The notes under the pieces are model-generated. The model ran no database searches. It saw only the letters and a program-made list of their open reading frames with translations, and was not told the DNA's origin. The translations under genes and the position numbers were made by a program. From JASGCL01 sp965262775 (lineage in GTDB: Bacteria; Pseudomonadota; Alphaproteobacteria; JASGCL01), in assembly GCA_965262775.1 (NCBI GenBank), contig CBDHFT010000001.1, positions 124,001-188,000 on the forward strand: DNA of 64,000 nt, written 5' to 3'. Of the stretch, positions 28,852 through 36,911 are shown piece by piece (the stretch's first letter is position 1; every line of letters begins with the position of its first letter).

Positions 28852-29019
28852 TTATTTAATTTTGTATTCTTTAAAAGCAACGTGCTTACGCACCACGGGG
28901 TCGTATTTTTTGAATTCTAATTTTTCTGTAAGTTGGCGTGGATTTTTGGTCGTCACATAATAAAAACCAGTGTCAGCCGTGCTGACCAATTTGATTCGGA
29001 TGGTTGCTGGTTTTGCCAT
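28852..29019 (-). CDS. rpmG: 50S ribosomal protein L33
   Basis: A 55-aa protein (MAKPATIRIKLVSTADTG to a Lys-rich end). Conserved L33 segments are IKLVSTADTGFYYVTTKN and LEFKKYDPVVRKHVAFKE. The zinc-binding Cys pairs of the C+ paralogue are absent, so this is the zinc-independent form common in alphaproteobacteria. An upstream TTG-initiated extension in the same frame is not supported by the family. Confidence 0.97.
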   Translation of the reverse strand: MAKPATIRIKLVSTADTGFYYVTTKNPRQLTEKLEFKKYDPVVRKHVAFKEYKIK

Positions 29020-29274
29020 GATTAGGCAGTAGCCCAAAGTAAGAAGTCTTGTCAAGATAATTTAAAGCCTATTTTATGCGATATTTTTATTGGCAATTTG
29101 TAAGTTATGTCGCCGCTGCACTTTGCCGACCCTTTCCGCTCTTGCCGCCCTTGCCGCCCCACTTTCTATTGTGGCTGTAATTGTCTATGGTATGCGGGTA
29201 TGGGGCAACCCGAATAAAAATAACAAAAAACCTATCAAAAGTTACCTACAAACTATTTACCATTTCATCCATTC

Positions 29275-30076
29275 ATGATTCCGAACTTTACTATCTGTTA
29301 CTTTAGAGGCCTGCCTGCGCGCCAGCCATGCCATTATGGATTATTACAACGCAGAAAACTTTACCATCACCCTCAAACCCGATAAAAGCCCCGTCACTTC
29401 TGCCGACCTTGCGTCTCACGACATTTTCAAAAAAATTCTTGCCCAATATTTCCCCAACATCCCCTTGGTAAGCGAAGAAGATTTCCATCCAAATTCTTTT
29501 CCGCCCGCCAGCAAATATTTTTTGCTGGATCCGCTTGACGGCACCAAAGAATTTATCAAAAAAAGTGGGGAGTTTTCTATCAGCCTCGGCCTCGTCGAAA
29601 ATAATATGCCTGTTTTCGGCGCGATATTTCACCCCACCACCAACATGGGTTATTTTGGCGGCACATGTATTAACAATGAAACCATTGTCGATGCCGTGGG
29701 CCAGGTTGACCAAGCCATTTATTTTTATGACGGCGCGGATTTTCAATTGCGAACCAAACCAAAGGATTTGCCCTTTACCGCGGCGGTATTATCAATGAAT
29801 GACATGCGCCCCGAACGGTTCGAAAAAATAATTGGTAAAAAAATTGAAAAGACTTGCTACCGCGGCAGCGCGCTAAAATTCTTTTCTTTGTTCGATGGCA
29901 CGGCCAATTATTACCCACGCACCGCCCCCTGTTGCGAATGGGATATTGCGGGCGGGCACGCTCTTATCAATCAATTGGGGGGCAAACTTATGGCCATCGA
30001 CGGCAACAACCAACCCCACCCCATGTTATATGGGAAGGCAAACGCGAGAAACGGTCATTTCCTATGTTCGTTATAA
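29275..30076 (+). CDS. cysQ: CysQ-like 3'(2'),5'-bisphosphate nucleotidase, frameshifted near the start
   Basis: An inositol-monophosphatase-fold enzyme; CysQ hydrolyses 3'-phosphoadenosine 5'-phosphate formed in sulfate assimilation. Metal-binding motifs are VSEEDF, LLDPLDGTKEFIK and CEWDIAGGHALI. The first ATG in the long frame (29336) would lose the conserved first helix, yet the codons before it read LLSVTLEACLRASHAIMDYY, which is that helix, with no start codon before a TGA at 29276. An ATG at 29275 (MIPN) joins this frame if one T of the TTT at 29287-29289 is removed. I therefore annotate the gene from 29275 with a probable 1-nt insertion. A real shortened protein from 29336 is the alternative. 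Confidence 0.85.
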
Positions 30077-30096
30077 AAATAAAATAAAAAAATATC

Positions 30097-30942
30097 ATGG
30101 CGAGAGAAATAGAATGGGAAGTTAGCCAAGGGTTGGTCCCTTACCAATTTGCTATGGATAAAATGAACGACAGGGTGCGGGCCATCAAGAACGATGTGGC
30201 GGGCGACATGGTTTGGTGCCTGGAACATGCGTCAACCTACACCGCGGGCACGGGCGCAAATAACGAAGTGGCGGTGGAAAGCAATAATCAAAACAATACA
30301 ACCGCCCATATTCCCCAAAGCCCTGCGCCAACATTGACCACTAACACCGCCGAAATTATTAACACGGGGCGGGGTGGGCAAATAACCTGGCACGGGCCAG
30401 GGCAACGGGTATGCTACGTGATGATGGACTTAGCCGCCTGGGACCTCAATGCTCATCAATTTGTGCAACATTTGTTGCTTTGGGGGCGGGAAGCTCTAAG
30501 GTTGTTGGGTATTCAAACATTCATCCCCCCCGATAAAGATAAAATAGGCCTGTGGGTAGCAGCCCAAGCAACCAAGGGTGCAACGGGCGGGGAAGGAAAT
30601 CATGACGCAAGCCACACCACCACCAAAAATAAAATTGCCGACAAAATTTGCGCCATTGGCGTGCGCTTGTCGCCTGGGGCCTCGCCCGCCCCCAGCAACG
30701 CCGATAAGGGAAGCAAGTCAGCCAGCCAGCCAATAAAGCGAAAATTGGTTTCCAGCCACGGTATTGCCATCAACCTCTGCCCCGACCTGCGGGCTTTTGA
30801 CACCATCGTCCCCTGTGGCATTGCCGACCCACGTTATGGCGTAACATCCATCAAACAGCAGGGGCGCGAGGTTACCCTTGCCCAACTTGACGAAGCCTTG
30901 CAATTGGCGTGGAAAAGCGTCATGAAGAGTCACATAAAATAA
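30097..30942 (+). CDS. lipB: Octanoyltransferase LipB with low-complexity insertions
   Basis: The enzyme transfers octanoate from acyl carrier protein to the lipoyl domains of 2-oxoacid dehydrogenases and the glycine cleavage H protein. Core motifs are GRGGQITWHGPGQ (91-103), the catalytic Lys in DKICAIGVR (183), SSHGIAINL and the nucleophile Cys in VPCGIAD (240). At 281 aa it is longer than the usual 210-230 because of three Asn/Thr/Ser/Gly-rich inserts: about 61-87 before the RGG motif, 155-178 before the Lys motif, and 195-216 after it. All lie at surface loops, and the frame stays open, so the gene seems functional. It starts 20 nt after cysQ and may be co-transcribed with it. Confidence 0.94.
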   Translation: MAREIEWEVSQGLVPYQFAMDKMNDRVRAIKNDVAGDMVWCLEHASTYTAGTGANNEVAVESNNQNNTTAHIPQSPAPTLTTNTAEIINTGRGGQITWHGPGQRVCYVMMDLAAWDLNAHQFVQHLLLWGREALRLLGIQTFIPPDKDKIGLWVAAQATKGATGGEGNHDASHTTTKNKIADKICAIGVRLSPGASPAPSNADKGSKSASQPIKRKLVSSHGIAINLCPDLRAFDTIVPCGIADPRYGVTSIKQQGREVTLAQLDEALQLAWKSVMKSHIK

Positions 30943-31085
30943 AAATGATAAAAAAGAATGCAAAAGAAATAAAAATAGGCTAAGAAGGGTGAAATATTAG
31001 CAAAAGACAACCAGAATAAAAAAATGAATTTTTAGTTTGAAAAAGCAATAAAAAATAGCTAGTAGTTAAGTAAGAATATTTAAAA

Positions 31086-32120
31086 ATGTTAGTCAAAAGA
31101 ATCTCCAACTTATTTTTTACCGATGTAGCCATTGACTTGGGGACGGCCAACACGCTGATATATATTCGTGGCAAAGGCATTGTGCTTAACGAACCATCCA
31201 TCGTTACCGTGCGCGATATTCGCGGCAGAAAAGTTGTCGAAGCGGTTGGCGAAGAAGCCAAACGGATGCAAGGCAAAACCCCCGAAGATGTTGTCACCAT
31301 TCGCCCCCTGCGCGACGGGGTGGTGGCCGATTTCGAAGTGGCCGAAGCCATGATAAAATATTTTATGAAAAAAGTTGTGCCCACCCATTTTTTAAAAAGC
31401 CCGCTTATCGTGGTTAGTATTCCATCGGGCGCGACCCCTGTGGAACGCCGCGCCATTCAGGAATCGGTTGAGTCGGCTGGTGCACGCCGTGTTTATCTTA
31501 TTGAAGAACCCATGGCGGCGGCGATTGGCGCCGATTTGCCCGTTAATGACCCAAGCGGTTTGATGATTGTTGATATCGGCGGCGGCACGACCGAGGTTGC
31601 TGTCATATCGCTGGGCGGTTTGGTTTATGCCGCGTCGTTGCGCGTTGCGGGCGACCGTATGAACGAAGCCATTATCGATTATGTAAGAAAAAAAATGCGC
31701 ATGGTGATTGGCGAATCCACCGCGGAACTTATCAAACATAATATTGGCACCGCATGGTATGCCAAAAAAGAACCCATTCAAAAAATGCGTATAAAAGGCC
31801 GAAAAGTTGACGAAGGTCGTTTGTTGGAAGAAGATATTGATGAAAACCAAGTTGCCGACGCGTTGCAGGGGCCATTGCGCCAAATTGCCGAAGCCATTAA
31901 AAAAGCAATGGAAGCAACCCCCCCCGAATTGGCGGCCGATTTGGTCGATAGGGGTATTATGCTGACTGGCGGTGGTGCGTTGTTGCGCAATATCGCGCGT
32001 TATATCAGCGCCGAATCGGGTTTACCCGTTTTAACTTCTGAAAATCCACTCGAATGCGTGGTGCGCGGCGCGGGTAAGGCTCTTGAAGATTTCGAAAAAT
32101 ATCGCTCGGTCTTGATTTAA
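31086..32120 (+). CDS. mreB: Rod-shape-determining actin homologue MreB
   Basis: A 344-aa bacterial actin that forms membrane-bound filaments and guides the elongasome. Phosphate 1 is AIDLGTANTLIYIRG, phosphate 2 is IVDIGGGTTEVAVISLGG and the adenosine motif is IMLTGGGALLRNIA. The N-terminal segment MLVKRISNLFFTD is a short amphipathic helix for membrane binding. The length and motifs are standard, so the cell is probably rod-shaped or curved. The usual downstream partners mreC and mreD are not adjacent; a 900-nt region with an orphan promoter follows instead. Confidence 0.98.
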   Translation: MLVKRISNLFFTDVAIDLGTANTLIYIRGKGIVLNEPSIVTVRDIRGRKVVEAVGEEAKRMQGKTPEDVVTIRPLRDGVVADFEVAEAMIKYFMKKVVPTHFLKSPLIVVSIPSGATPVERRAIQESVESAGARRVYLIEEPMAAAIGADLPVNDPSGLMIVDIGGGTTEVAVISLGGLVYAASLRVAGDRMNEAIIDYVRKKMRMVIGESTAELIKHNIGTAWYAKKEPIQKMRIKGRKVDEGRLLEEDIDENQVADALQGPLRQIAEAIKKAMEATPPELAADLVDRGIMLTGGGALLRNIARYISAESGLPVLTSENPLECVVRGAGKALEDFEKYRSVLI

Positions 32121-33031
32121 CCTCAAGGCGCGCGCGCGCATCCAACCCTTGCTTTTTATGGGTGGGCGCAAGTATTTTCTCCCTCCTCGCCATTTGTTAT
32201 TAAGAAATTCTTGCACGCTGTCACGGTGCATCATTATCACCATCAAGCCTGGATAAATTTTATCCTTTGCTATTTTCAACCGCACGATTTTGTTGCACCC
32301 ATTTCTTTCGCGCCAAACTATAGCGGATAAGCAAAAGCACCCCATCATTTAGCATGCAAAATCTTCAATTTTTTTATTTGCACGCAAGAATGAAAAAATA
32401 ATCAATATTTAAGGGTTTTAAATAATATTTTATTGACAACCACTGGCTTTCTTTTTAGAATTAGGATTGAGGATGTTTCAGATGTAAGACTTCATGTCGC
32501 AAAAATATCGATTTGTGAAACAATGCAAATATCAAATTGTAGGGGCTGTAGGTGGCATGAAGGAGTCTCTTTAAGGGACAAATGGGACAGCGGTGAAAAT
32601 GCTGTAATGCACCAACGCCGCACGGGGACATAGCAATGATGAAACTAGGATGCCCCAACGAAAGTCCAGGAAGGAAGCCCATGAAAGCCCATGACTCAAA
32701 GCCTCGTTAATTTATTATCGCCTTATTCCTTGGTGCTCAGAAATTACCCTGGCCTTCGACGGGCGGGAACGGGCGCGGTGGCACGCCATCATAAACCGCC
32801 CCCATATTCATTGGCGAGTAGGCATTAAAATTGACCAACAGTTTTAATAAAAAATAAGGAATTTTGTTTGGCGTCAAGGGGCAAGAAAATCGCGAGCAAA
32901 CAGGGATAAAGGAGAGTAAAGCGGGACTAACCTTCAAGCGGGCAAAATCGGGACGCGACAAATGGGGCAACAAGCGGACAGCAAGGGGACAGCAAGGGAT
33001 AAGCAACGGGACGAGAAAGAGAAAAACTATC
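32121..33031 (+). other. Region after mreB: orphan promoter and purine-rich leader
   Basis: No convincing gene occupies these 900 bases. They contain a strong promoter at 32433-32461 (separate entry), a following stretch to about 32710 without a good reading frame, and a purine-rich tract (about 32920-33020) in which short GGGACA/CAAGGG motifs repeat, just before the small protein gene at 33032. The first frame after the promoter (32493) encodes only 26 residues. Confidence 0.4.
32433..32461 (+). promoter_or_regulatory. Consensus sigma70 promoter without an obvious gene
   Basis: TTGACA (32433-32438), a 17-bp spacer and TAGAAT (32456-32461) form a near-consensus housekeeping promoter. Transcription would begin near 32468. 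The next credible coding sequence starts at 33032, more than 550 nt away, so it drives either a non-coding RNA or a very long leader. Confidence 0.7.
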
Positions 33032-33301
33032 ATGATAAACAGCATCAGCCACCAACCCCCCAAAACCATTTCCGCATTATTCGACAACTTGTCGCATGTT
33101 TACGCAACGGTATCGAACAAAATTGATAAAGCGAAAGTAGTGGGCGAAAAAATTTCGAACAAAATGTCGCAAGGCAAAGAGCAGATGAAAAAAACTGGCA
33201 AAGACTTAGAAAGCAAAGTTGTAAAAACTGCCAGCAAAGCCAAATCTGGCGGCGAAGGCATTCTCAAAAAAATTGCCAAGAAACTCACAGGGCAAGGTTA
33301 G
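33032..33301 (+). CDS. Small basic helical protein of unknown function
   Basis: An 89-aa protein from MINSISHQPP. After a short N-terminal part with ALFDNLSHVYATV, it becomes very lysine-rich with repeated Lys/Gly/Ser spacing (KKTGKDLESKVVKTASKAKS) and ends KKIAKKLTGQG. This composition suggests an amphipathic helix that binds nucleic acid or membrane. A longer frame from 32864 exists, but its extra residues are low-complexity translation of the purine-rich leader. A strong hairpin follows the stop. It has no signal peptide, and I do not recognise a family. Confidence 0.6.
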   Translation: MINSISHQPPKTISALFDNLSHVYATVSNKIDKAKVVGEKISNKMSQGKEQMKKTGKDLESKVVKTASKAKSGGEGILKKIAKKLTGQG

Positions 33302-33314
33302 TCGGCATGGAGAA

Positions 33315-33346
33315 AAAGTTAGGTAGAATTTTTTCTACCTAACTTT
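33315..33346 (+). terminator. Hairpin after the small basic protein gene
   Basis: AAAGTTAGGTAGA (33315-33327) pairs perfectly with TCTACCTAACTTT (33334-33346) around a 6-nt loop. It begins 14 nt after the stop codon. The T content after the stem is modest (TCTCTATCTT), so termination is likely but not certain. Confidence 0.6.
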
Positions 33347-33448
33347 CTCTATCTTATAACTCCCCTCATTTTTTTATCCTTCACGGCACGCGCCCTGTTC
33401 CCTTAAAAAAAATAACATGTCAACCACAGAATGGCAAAGCGAGGCCCC

Positions 33449-34555
33449 ATGAACAATATCTCTACGCAAAAAAACTCAGCTAGCTACAAATCATTTTTGA
33501 AATACAGCTTGCTGGCCACCGCCAGCCTGTTAACCACACTTGCCACCCAACCATCGACCGCGCAATCGCAAACGCAAATTGCGTTAGGGCAAAATATATC
33601 GCCCTCAAGCAGCGCAGCGATAGGGCAAACCAAATTGCCCTCAAGCAACGTAGCGATAGGGCAAAACATCTCGCCCTCAAGCAGCGCAGCGATAGGGCAA
33701 AACATCTTGCCCGACAGCGGGAAGCCCACCATCAAATTTTCCATTACCCCTGCTGGCATGTATTATTTTTATAAGGAAAGAGAAGATAATAATAAACCCG
33801 TCATGGACATTCGTGGCGCGATGGGCGGTTTTGAATCCAACTTGCAAATTAATTTTAATCCAAACGGCGTGGGGGTTTTGCTTGTACCCTTTGACCTGGC
33901 CGTTTATGGCGGAACGCGCCTGCGCTACACGGGGCAAGATAGCAGCACCGATAATTTAGACCGCCCCAAAGGCCCCGTCATTTATGGGTCGTTGGTTACC
34001 AATATTGATGATATGTTTATATTTTGGACCAGGTCTTTGCTTGGCCCATCCATCGCGTTTCATGACCATTATCGTATCAATCTGTTGTCGGGGGTTGGGT
34101 ATAAATATACCCGCAACCATGCGCGCGATGATTCGCAATATTATCGCACCAACAATTTGGTTTACTTGCCATTGGTTTTTCAATTTCAATATAGCAAGGG
34201 GATTTTTTCCGTCCTATCGCATCTTGAATACGATGTTTTCTTAAGCGGGTGGCAAACGGGATTTAGCCGCAGCCGCGTTGCGCGTTTTGATAACCCCGCC
34301 GATTCCGAATACCAGGGTGGTCATGTGGTGATGAAACAAACCGCGGGTTATGGGGCGCGGGCATTTGTTGAATTGAATATTCATAATTTTCTTATCACGC
34401 CCTTCATCAATTATTTTTGGGTAAAGAAATCTGACGATGGCGATAAAATATATGTGGGACAAACCACAGGCCATGTTTATAACGAATTTGGTACATCGGT
34501 GGAGCCGATGAATTACACCATCGAATCGGGCGTTAAATTTGGTTATCAATTTTAA
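33449..34555 (+). CDS. Outer-membrane beta-barrel paralogue A
   Basis: A 368-aa secreted protein. The start at 33449 (MNNISTQKN) is homologous to the starts of the next two genes; the ATG at 33431 would add six residues. A signal peptide follows (LATASLLTTLATQPSTAQ). After it come three and a half copies of a 12-residue repeat of the type A-I-G-Q-N-I-S-P-S-S-S-A, then a barrel domain beginning KPTIKFSITPAGMYYFYKE with alternating aromatic strands (YRINLLSGVGYKYTRN, GARAFVELNIHNFLITPF). It ends FGYQF with a C-terminal Phe, the BAM recognition signature. It is probably an outer-membrane barrel or porin-like protein. It is 48 nt after the hairpin and first of three tandem paralogues. Confidence 0.8.
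   Translation: MNNISTQKNSASYKSFLKYSLLATASLLTTLATQPSTAQSQTQIALGQNISPSSSAAIGQTKLPSSNVAIGQNISPSSSAAIGQNILPDSGKPTIKFSITPAGMYYFYKEREDNNKPVMDIRGAMGGFESNLQINFNPNGVGVLLVPFDLAVYGGTRLRYTGQDSSTDNLDRPKGPVIYGSLVTNIDDMFIFWTRSLLGPSIAFHDHYRINLLSGVGYKYTRNHARDDSQYYRTNNLVYLPLVFQFQYSKGIFSVLSHLEYDVFLSGWQTGFSRSRVARFDNPADSEYQGGHVVMKQTAGYGARAFVELNIHNFLITPFINYFWVKKSDDGDKIYVGQTTGHVYNEFGTSVEPMNYTIESGVKFGYQF
33581..33720 (+). repeat. 36-nt in-frame tandem repeat in paralogue A
   Basis: Three full units (33581-33616, 33617-33652, 33653-33688) and one partial unit of exactly 36 nt encode a 12-residue linker. In each unit AGGGC and GCCCT (or AGGGCA and TGCCCT) can pair around a variable 8-10 nt loop, so the DNA is both a peptide repeat and a hairpin repeat. 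Confidence 0.85.
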
Positions 34556-34574
34556 TGCCGATAGGGACCAGAAT

Positions 34575-34609
34575 TTTAGAAACTGGTTTTAAAAAAATTG
34601 GTTTCTAAA
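34575..34609 (+). terminator. Inverted repeat between paralogues A and B
   Basis: TTTAGAAAC (34575-34583) and GTTTCTAAA (34601-34609) form a 9-bp stem 20 nt after the stop of paralogue A. No T-run follows, so it could be a weak terminator or an mRNA-stabilising end. Confidence 0.4.
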
Positions 34610-34642
34610 GGGGCGCAAAAAAAAGGGATAAAAAAATAAAGC

Positions 34643-34663
34643 GGGACAAAAAAGTGAGGTCCC
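34643..34663 (+). promoter_or_regulatory. Hairpin abutting the start codon of paralogue B
   Basis: GGGAC (34643-34647) pairs with GTCCC (34659-34663), and the next base is the A of the ATG. The Shine-Dalgarno-like GAGG lies at the loop/stem border. The same arrangement with different bases occurs before paralogue C, which supports a real structure that may limit ribosome access. Confidence 0.5.
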
Positions 34664-35665
34664 ATGAACAATATATTGACGCAACAAAAACCAGCTAGCT
34701 ACAAATTATTTTTGAAATGCAGCTTGCTGGCCACCGCCAGCCTGTTGGCGATATTCGTCGCCCAACCATCGACCGCGCAATCACAAACACAAATTGCGAT
34801 AGGGCAAAATGTCTCGCCCAACAGCGGCAAGCCAGAAATTAAATTTTCTATTGGGCCTTCTGGTATTTATTATTTTTATGGTGAAAAAACGCTGAACGGG
34901 GATCCTTACATGGATATCAGGGGTTGGATGGGCGGGTTTGAGTCAATGTTGAAAATTAATTTTAACCCAACGGGCGTTGGCGTTTTGCTTATTCCATTTG
35001 ATATAGCAGTTTATGGCGGACGTAGAATGCGTTACACGGGGCTTGACGATTCGCCTGGCAGTTTAGACGCCGACCCTGACAAGGTGGCCACTTACGGCTC
35101 GCGCGTCATGAATGCGGATGACATGTTTTTATTTTCGACCAGGTCTTTGATTGGCCCCTCCATCCCCTTTCTTGAACATTACCGAATCAATGTCCTGTCG
35201 GGGATTGGGTATAAATATACCAGAAATCGCGCCAGGGATAATTCAGAATATTACAGAACCAATGATTTGCTTTATTTGCCCTTGGCGGTGCAATTTCAAT
35301 ATAGCAAGGGGATTTTTTCCGTCCTGACCCATCTTGAATATGATGTTTTTTTAAGCGCGCGACAAACAAGCTTTGACTACACGCGCTTGGCACTGTTTAA
35401 CAATCCCGCTGGTTCTGAATATGCTGGAACCCATGTGACAATGAAGCAAAACGCAGGTCATGGCGCGCGGGCGTTTGTTGAATTAAATATTGCTAACTTC
35501 CTTATTACGCCATTTATTAATTATTTTTGGATAGTAAGGTCTGAAGAAGGAATTGGCATCGAGGTTGGCAAGACTACGGGGCATGTTTACGAGGCCTCTG
35601 CAGGTAGCGTGGAACCACTTAATTACACGGTCGAGGGAGGTGTTAAATTTGGCTATCAGTTTTAA
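34664..35665 (+). CDS. Outer-membrane beta-barrel paralogue B
   Basis: A 333-aa paralogue of the genes on both sides. Signal peptide: LATASLLAIFVAQPSTAQ. Only one partial 12-residue repeat remains (AIGQNVSPNSGKP). The barrel begins KFSIGPSGIYYFYGE and shows the same strands as paralogue A: MDIRGWMGGFESMLKINFN, VGVLLIPFDIAVYGG, YRINVLSGIGYKYTRNRA, and the terminal VKFGYQF with Phe last. The near identity of signal peptide and several strands with paralogue A points to recent duplication. The loops (around LDDSPGSLDADPD and ALFNNPAGSEYAGTH) are the divergent parts, as expected for surface-exposed barrel loops. Confidence 0.8.
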   Translation: MNNILTQQKPASYKLFLKCSLLATASLLAIFVAQPSTAQSQTQIAIGQNVSPNSGKPEIKFSIGPSGIYYFYGEKTLNGDPYMDIRGWMGGFESMLKINFNPTGVGVLLIPFDIAVYGGRRMRYTGLDDSPGSLDADPDKVATYGSRVMNADDMFLFSTRSLIGPSIPFLEHYRINVLSGIGYKYTRNRARDNSEYYRTNDLLYLPLAVQFQYSKGIFSVLTHLEYDVFLSARQTSFDYTRLALFNNPAGSEYAGTHVTMKQNAGHGARAFVELNIANFLITPFINYFWIVRSEEGIGIEVGKTTGHVYEASAGSVEPLNYTVEGGVKFGYQF

Positions 35666-35757
35666 TCGCTGTATAATATAACCAAGGGTTTGTGGATTAA
35701 TTGTAAAAAGTAATTTATAAATGGGTGCATAAAAGAAGGCGGGAAATAAAACCAAGC

Positions 35758-35779
35758 GGGGCAAGGAGAGCGATGCCCC
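35758..35779 (+). promoter_or_regulatory. Hairpin abutting the start codon of paralogue C
   Basis: GGGGCA (35758-35763) pairs with TGCCCC (35774-35779), ending immediately before the ATG at 35780. The 10-nt loop AGGAGAGCGA contains the ribosome-binding site. Compared with the hairpin before paralogue B, a stem pair changes from A-T to G-C with pairing preserved. Confidence 0.55.
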
Positions 35780-36892
35780 ATGCGCCATATTTTTATACAA
35801 AAGAACCCAGCAAGCCATCAATCATTTTTAAAATGTAGCTTGCTGGCAACCGCCAGCCTGTTCACCATGCTTGCCGCCCAGCCATCGACCGCGCAAGTGG
35901 CAACACCGTTGCAGCAAACCAAGTCGCCGTCCATCAGCGCAGCGATAGGGCAAAATAACCCGCCAGCAACCAGCGCAACCGTAGAACAAAAAAAATCGCC
36001 AGCAACCAGCGCAGCGGTAGGGCAAAATAACCCGCCCTCAAGCAGCGTAGCGTTAGGGCAAAACAAATTGCCCGATAGCGGCAAGCCAAAAATTAGCTTT
36101 TCCATTGCCCCTGGTGGTCTTTATTATTTTTATCAAGAATATGATACCGATAACGATAATGCCAAGTTTATGGATATCACGGGCGCGATGGGGGGTTTTG
36201 AAACCGATTTAAAAATTAATTTTAATCCCAATGGGGTCGGGGTTTTGATTATTCCGTTTGATATAGCCGTTTATGCTGGCACGCGTTTGCGTTACAAGGG
36301 GCAGGATAGCGACAATCCAGTTTACGGATCAGTTGTCAATTACAAGGACGATACGCTTTTATTTTGGACGCGGTCATTGATTGGACCATCCATCGCCTTC
36401 ATGGATTATTATCGTATTAATGTACTGGCGGGGATTGGTTATAAATACACCAAAAATATTGCCAGAGACGAAAGCCAATATTTTCGCGCTAACAATTTGC
36501 TTTATTTACCCTTGGCTTTGCAATTTGCCTATAGCAAAGACAGCTTCTCGGTGTTGGTGCATGGGGAATATGACTTGTTCTTGGCGGGTTCGCAAGCGTC
36601 GGATTTTATAGCATCCGTCAGGCGGTTTGATGATCCGTCAGTTTATGAAGATGCACAAAGACATACCATCAAACCCCAACGCAAGGGTCATGGTTTCCGA
36701 TTCTACAGCGCGTTTAATATTAACGGCTTTAGCATCACCCCCTTCGTCAATTATTTTTGGGTAGAAAATTCCGACACAATCGAAACCATGCCGCTTGGCA
36801 GGGAAACGGGCCATCGCTATCCCGCCGAGGCCTACCTTGAACCACGCAACATAACGGTCGAGGCTGGCATGAAGTTTGGTTATCAGTTTTAA
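35780..36892 (+). CDS. Outer-membrane beta-barrel paralogue C
   Basis: A 370-aa paralogue with signal peptide LATASLFTMLAAQPSTAQ, then four full degenerate 12-residue repeats and a partial one (types QTKSPSISA, GQNNPPATSA, EQKKSPATSA, GQNNPPSSSV). The barrel starts KPKISFSIAPGGLYYFYQE and has MDITGAMGGFETDLKINFN, VGVLIIPFDIAVYAG, YRINVLAGIGYKYTKN and a terminal MKFGYQF. Loops differ strongly from paralogues A and B. The three genes share leader, signal peptide and barrel framework, and probably provide alternative surface barrels. The ligand or transport role is unknown. Confidence 0.8.
   Translation: MRHIFIQKNPASHQSFLKCSLLATASLFTMLAAQPSTAQVATPLQQTKSPSISAAIGQNNPPATSATVEQKKSPATSAAVGQNNPPSSSVALGQNKLPDSGKPKISFSIAPGGLYYFYQEYDTDNDNAKFMDITGAMGGFETDLKINFNPNGVGVLIIPFDIAVYAGTRLRYKGQDSDNPVYGSVVNYKDDTLLFWTRSLIGPSIAFMDYYRINVLAGIGYKYTKNIARDESQYFRANNLLYLPLALQFAYSKDSFSVLVHGEYDLFLAGSQASDFIASVRRFDDPSVYEDAQRHTIKPQRKGHGFRFYSAFNINGFSITPFVNYFWVENSDTIETMPLGRETGHRYPAEAYLEPRNITVEAGMKFGYQF
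35906..36081 (+). repeat. 36-nt in-frame tandem repeat in paralogue C
   Basis: Units at 35906, 35942, 35978 and 36014 are each 36 nt, followed by a partial unit from 36050. They are more diverged than in paralogue A: one unit (35978) has lost the AGGGC arm, while 36014 and 36050 keep the pairing arms. Confidence 0.8.
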
Positions 36893-36911
36893 CGTAAAAT
36901 AATATTTACTC

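Noticed and set aside
29275..29376. Separate small protein starting MIPNFTICYF upstream of the CysQ-like gene
   Set aside because: It is better explained as the true N-terminus of CysQ displaced by a one-base insertion.
32669..32678. GGAAGGAAGC, similar to the conserved loop of bacterial SRP RNA
   Set aside because: The surrounding bases do not form the required helix, and the paired GGTCAGG partner is missing.
32864..33031. N-terminal extension of the small basic protein
   Set aside because: The extra 56 residues are translated purine-rich repeat sequence. The ATG at 33032 starts the helix-forming part.
33581..33720. CRISPR-like array because of regularly spaced similar units
   Set aside because: The units are contiguous without unique spacers and are translated in frame within a secreted protein.
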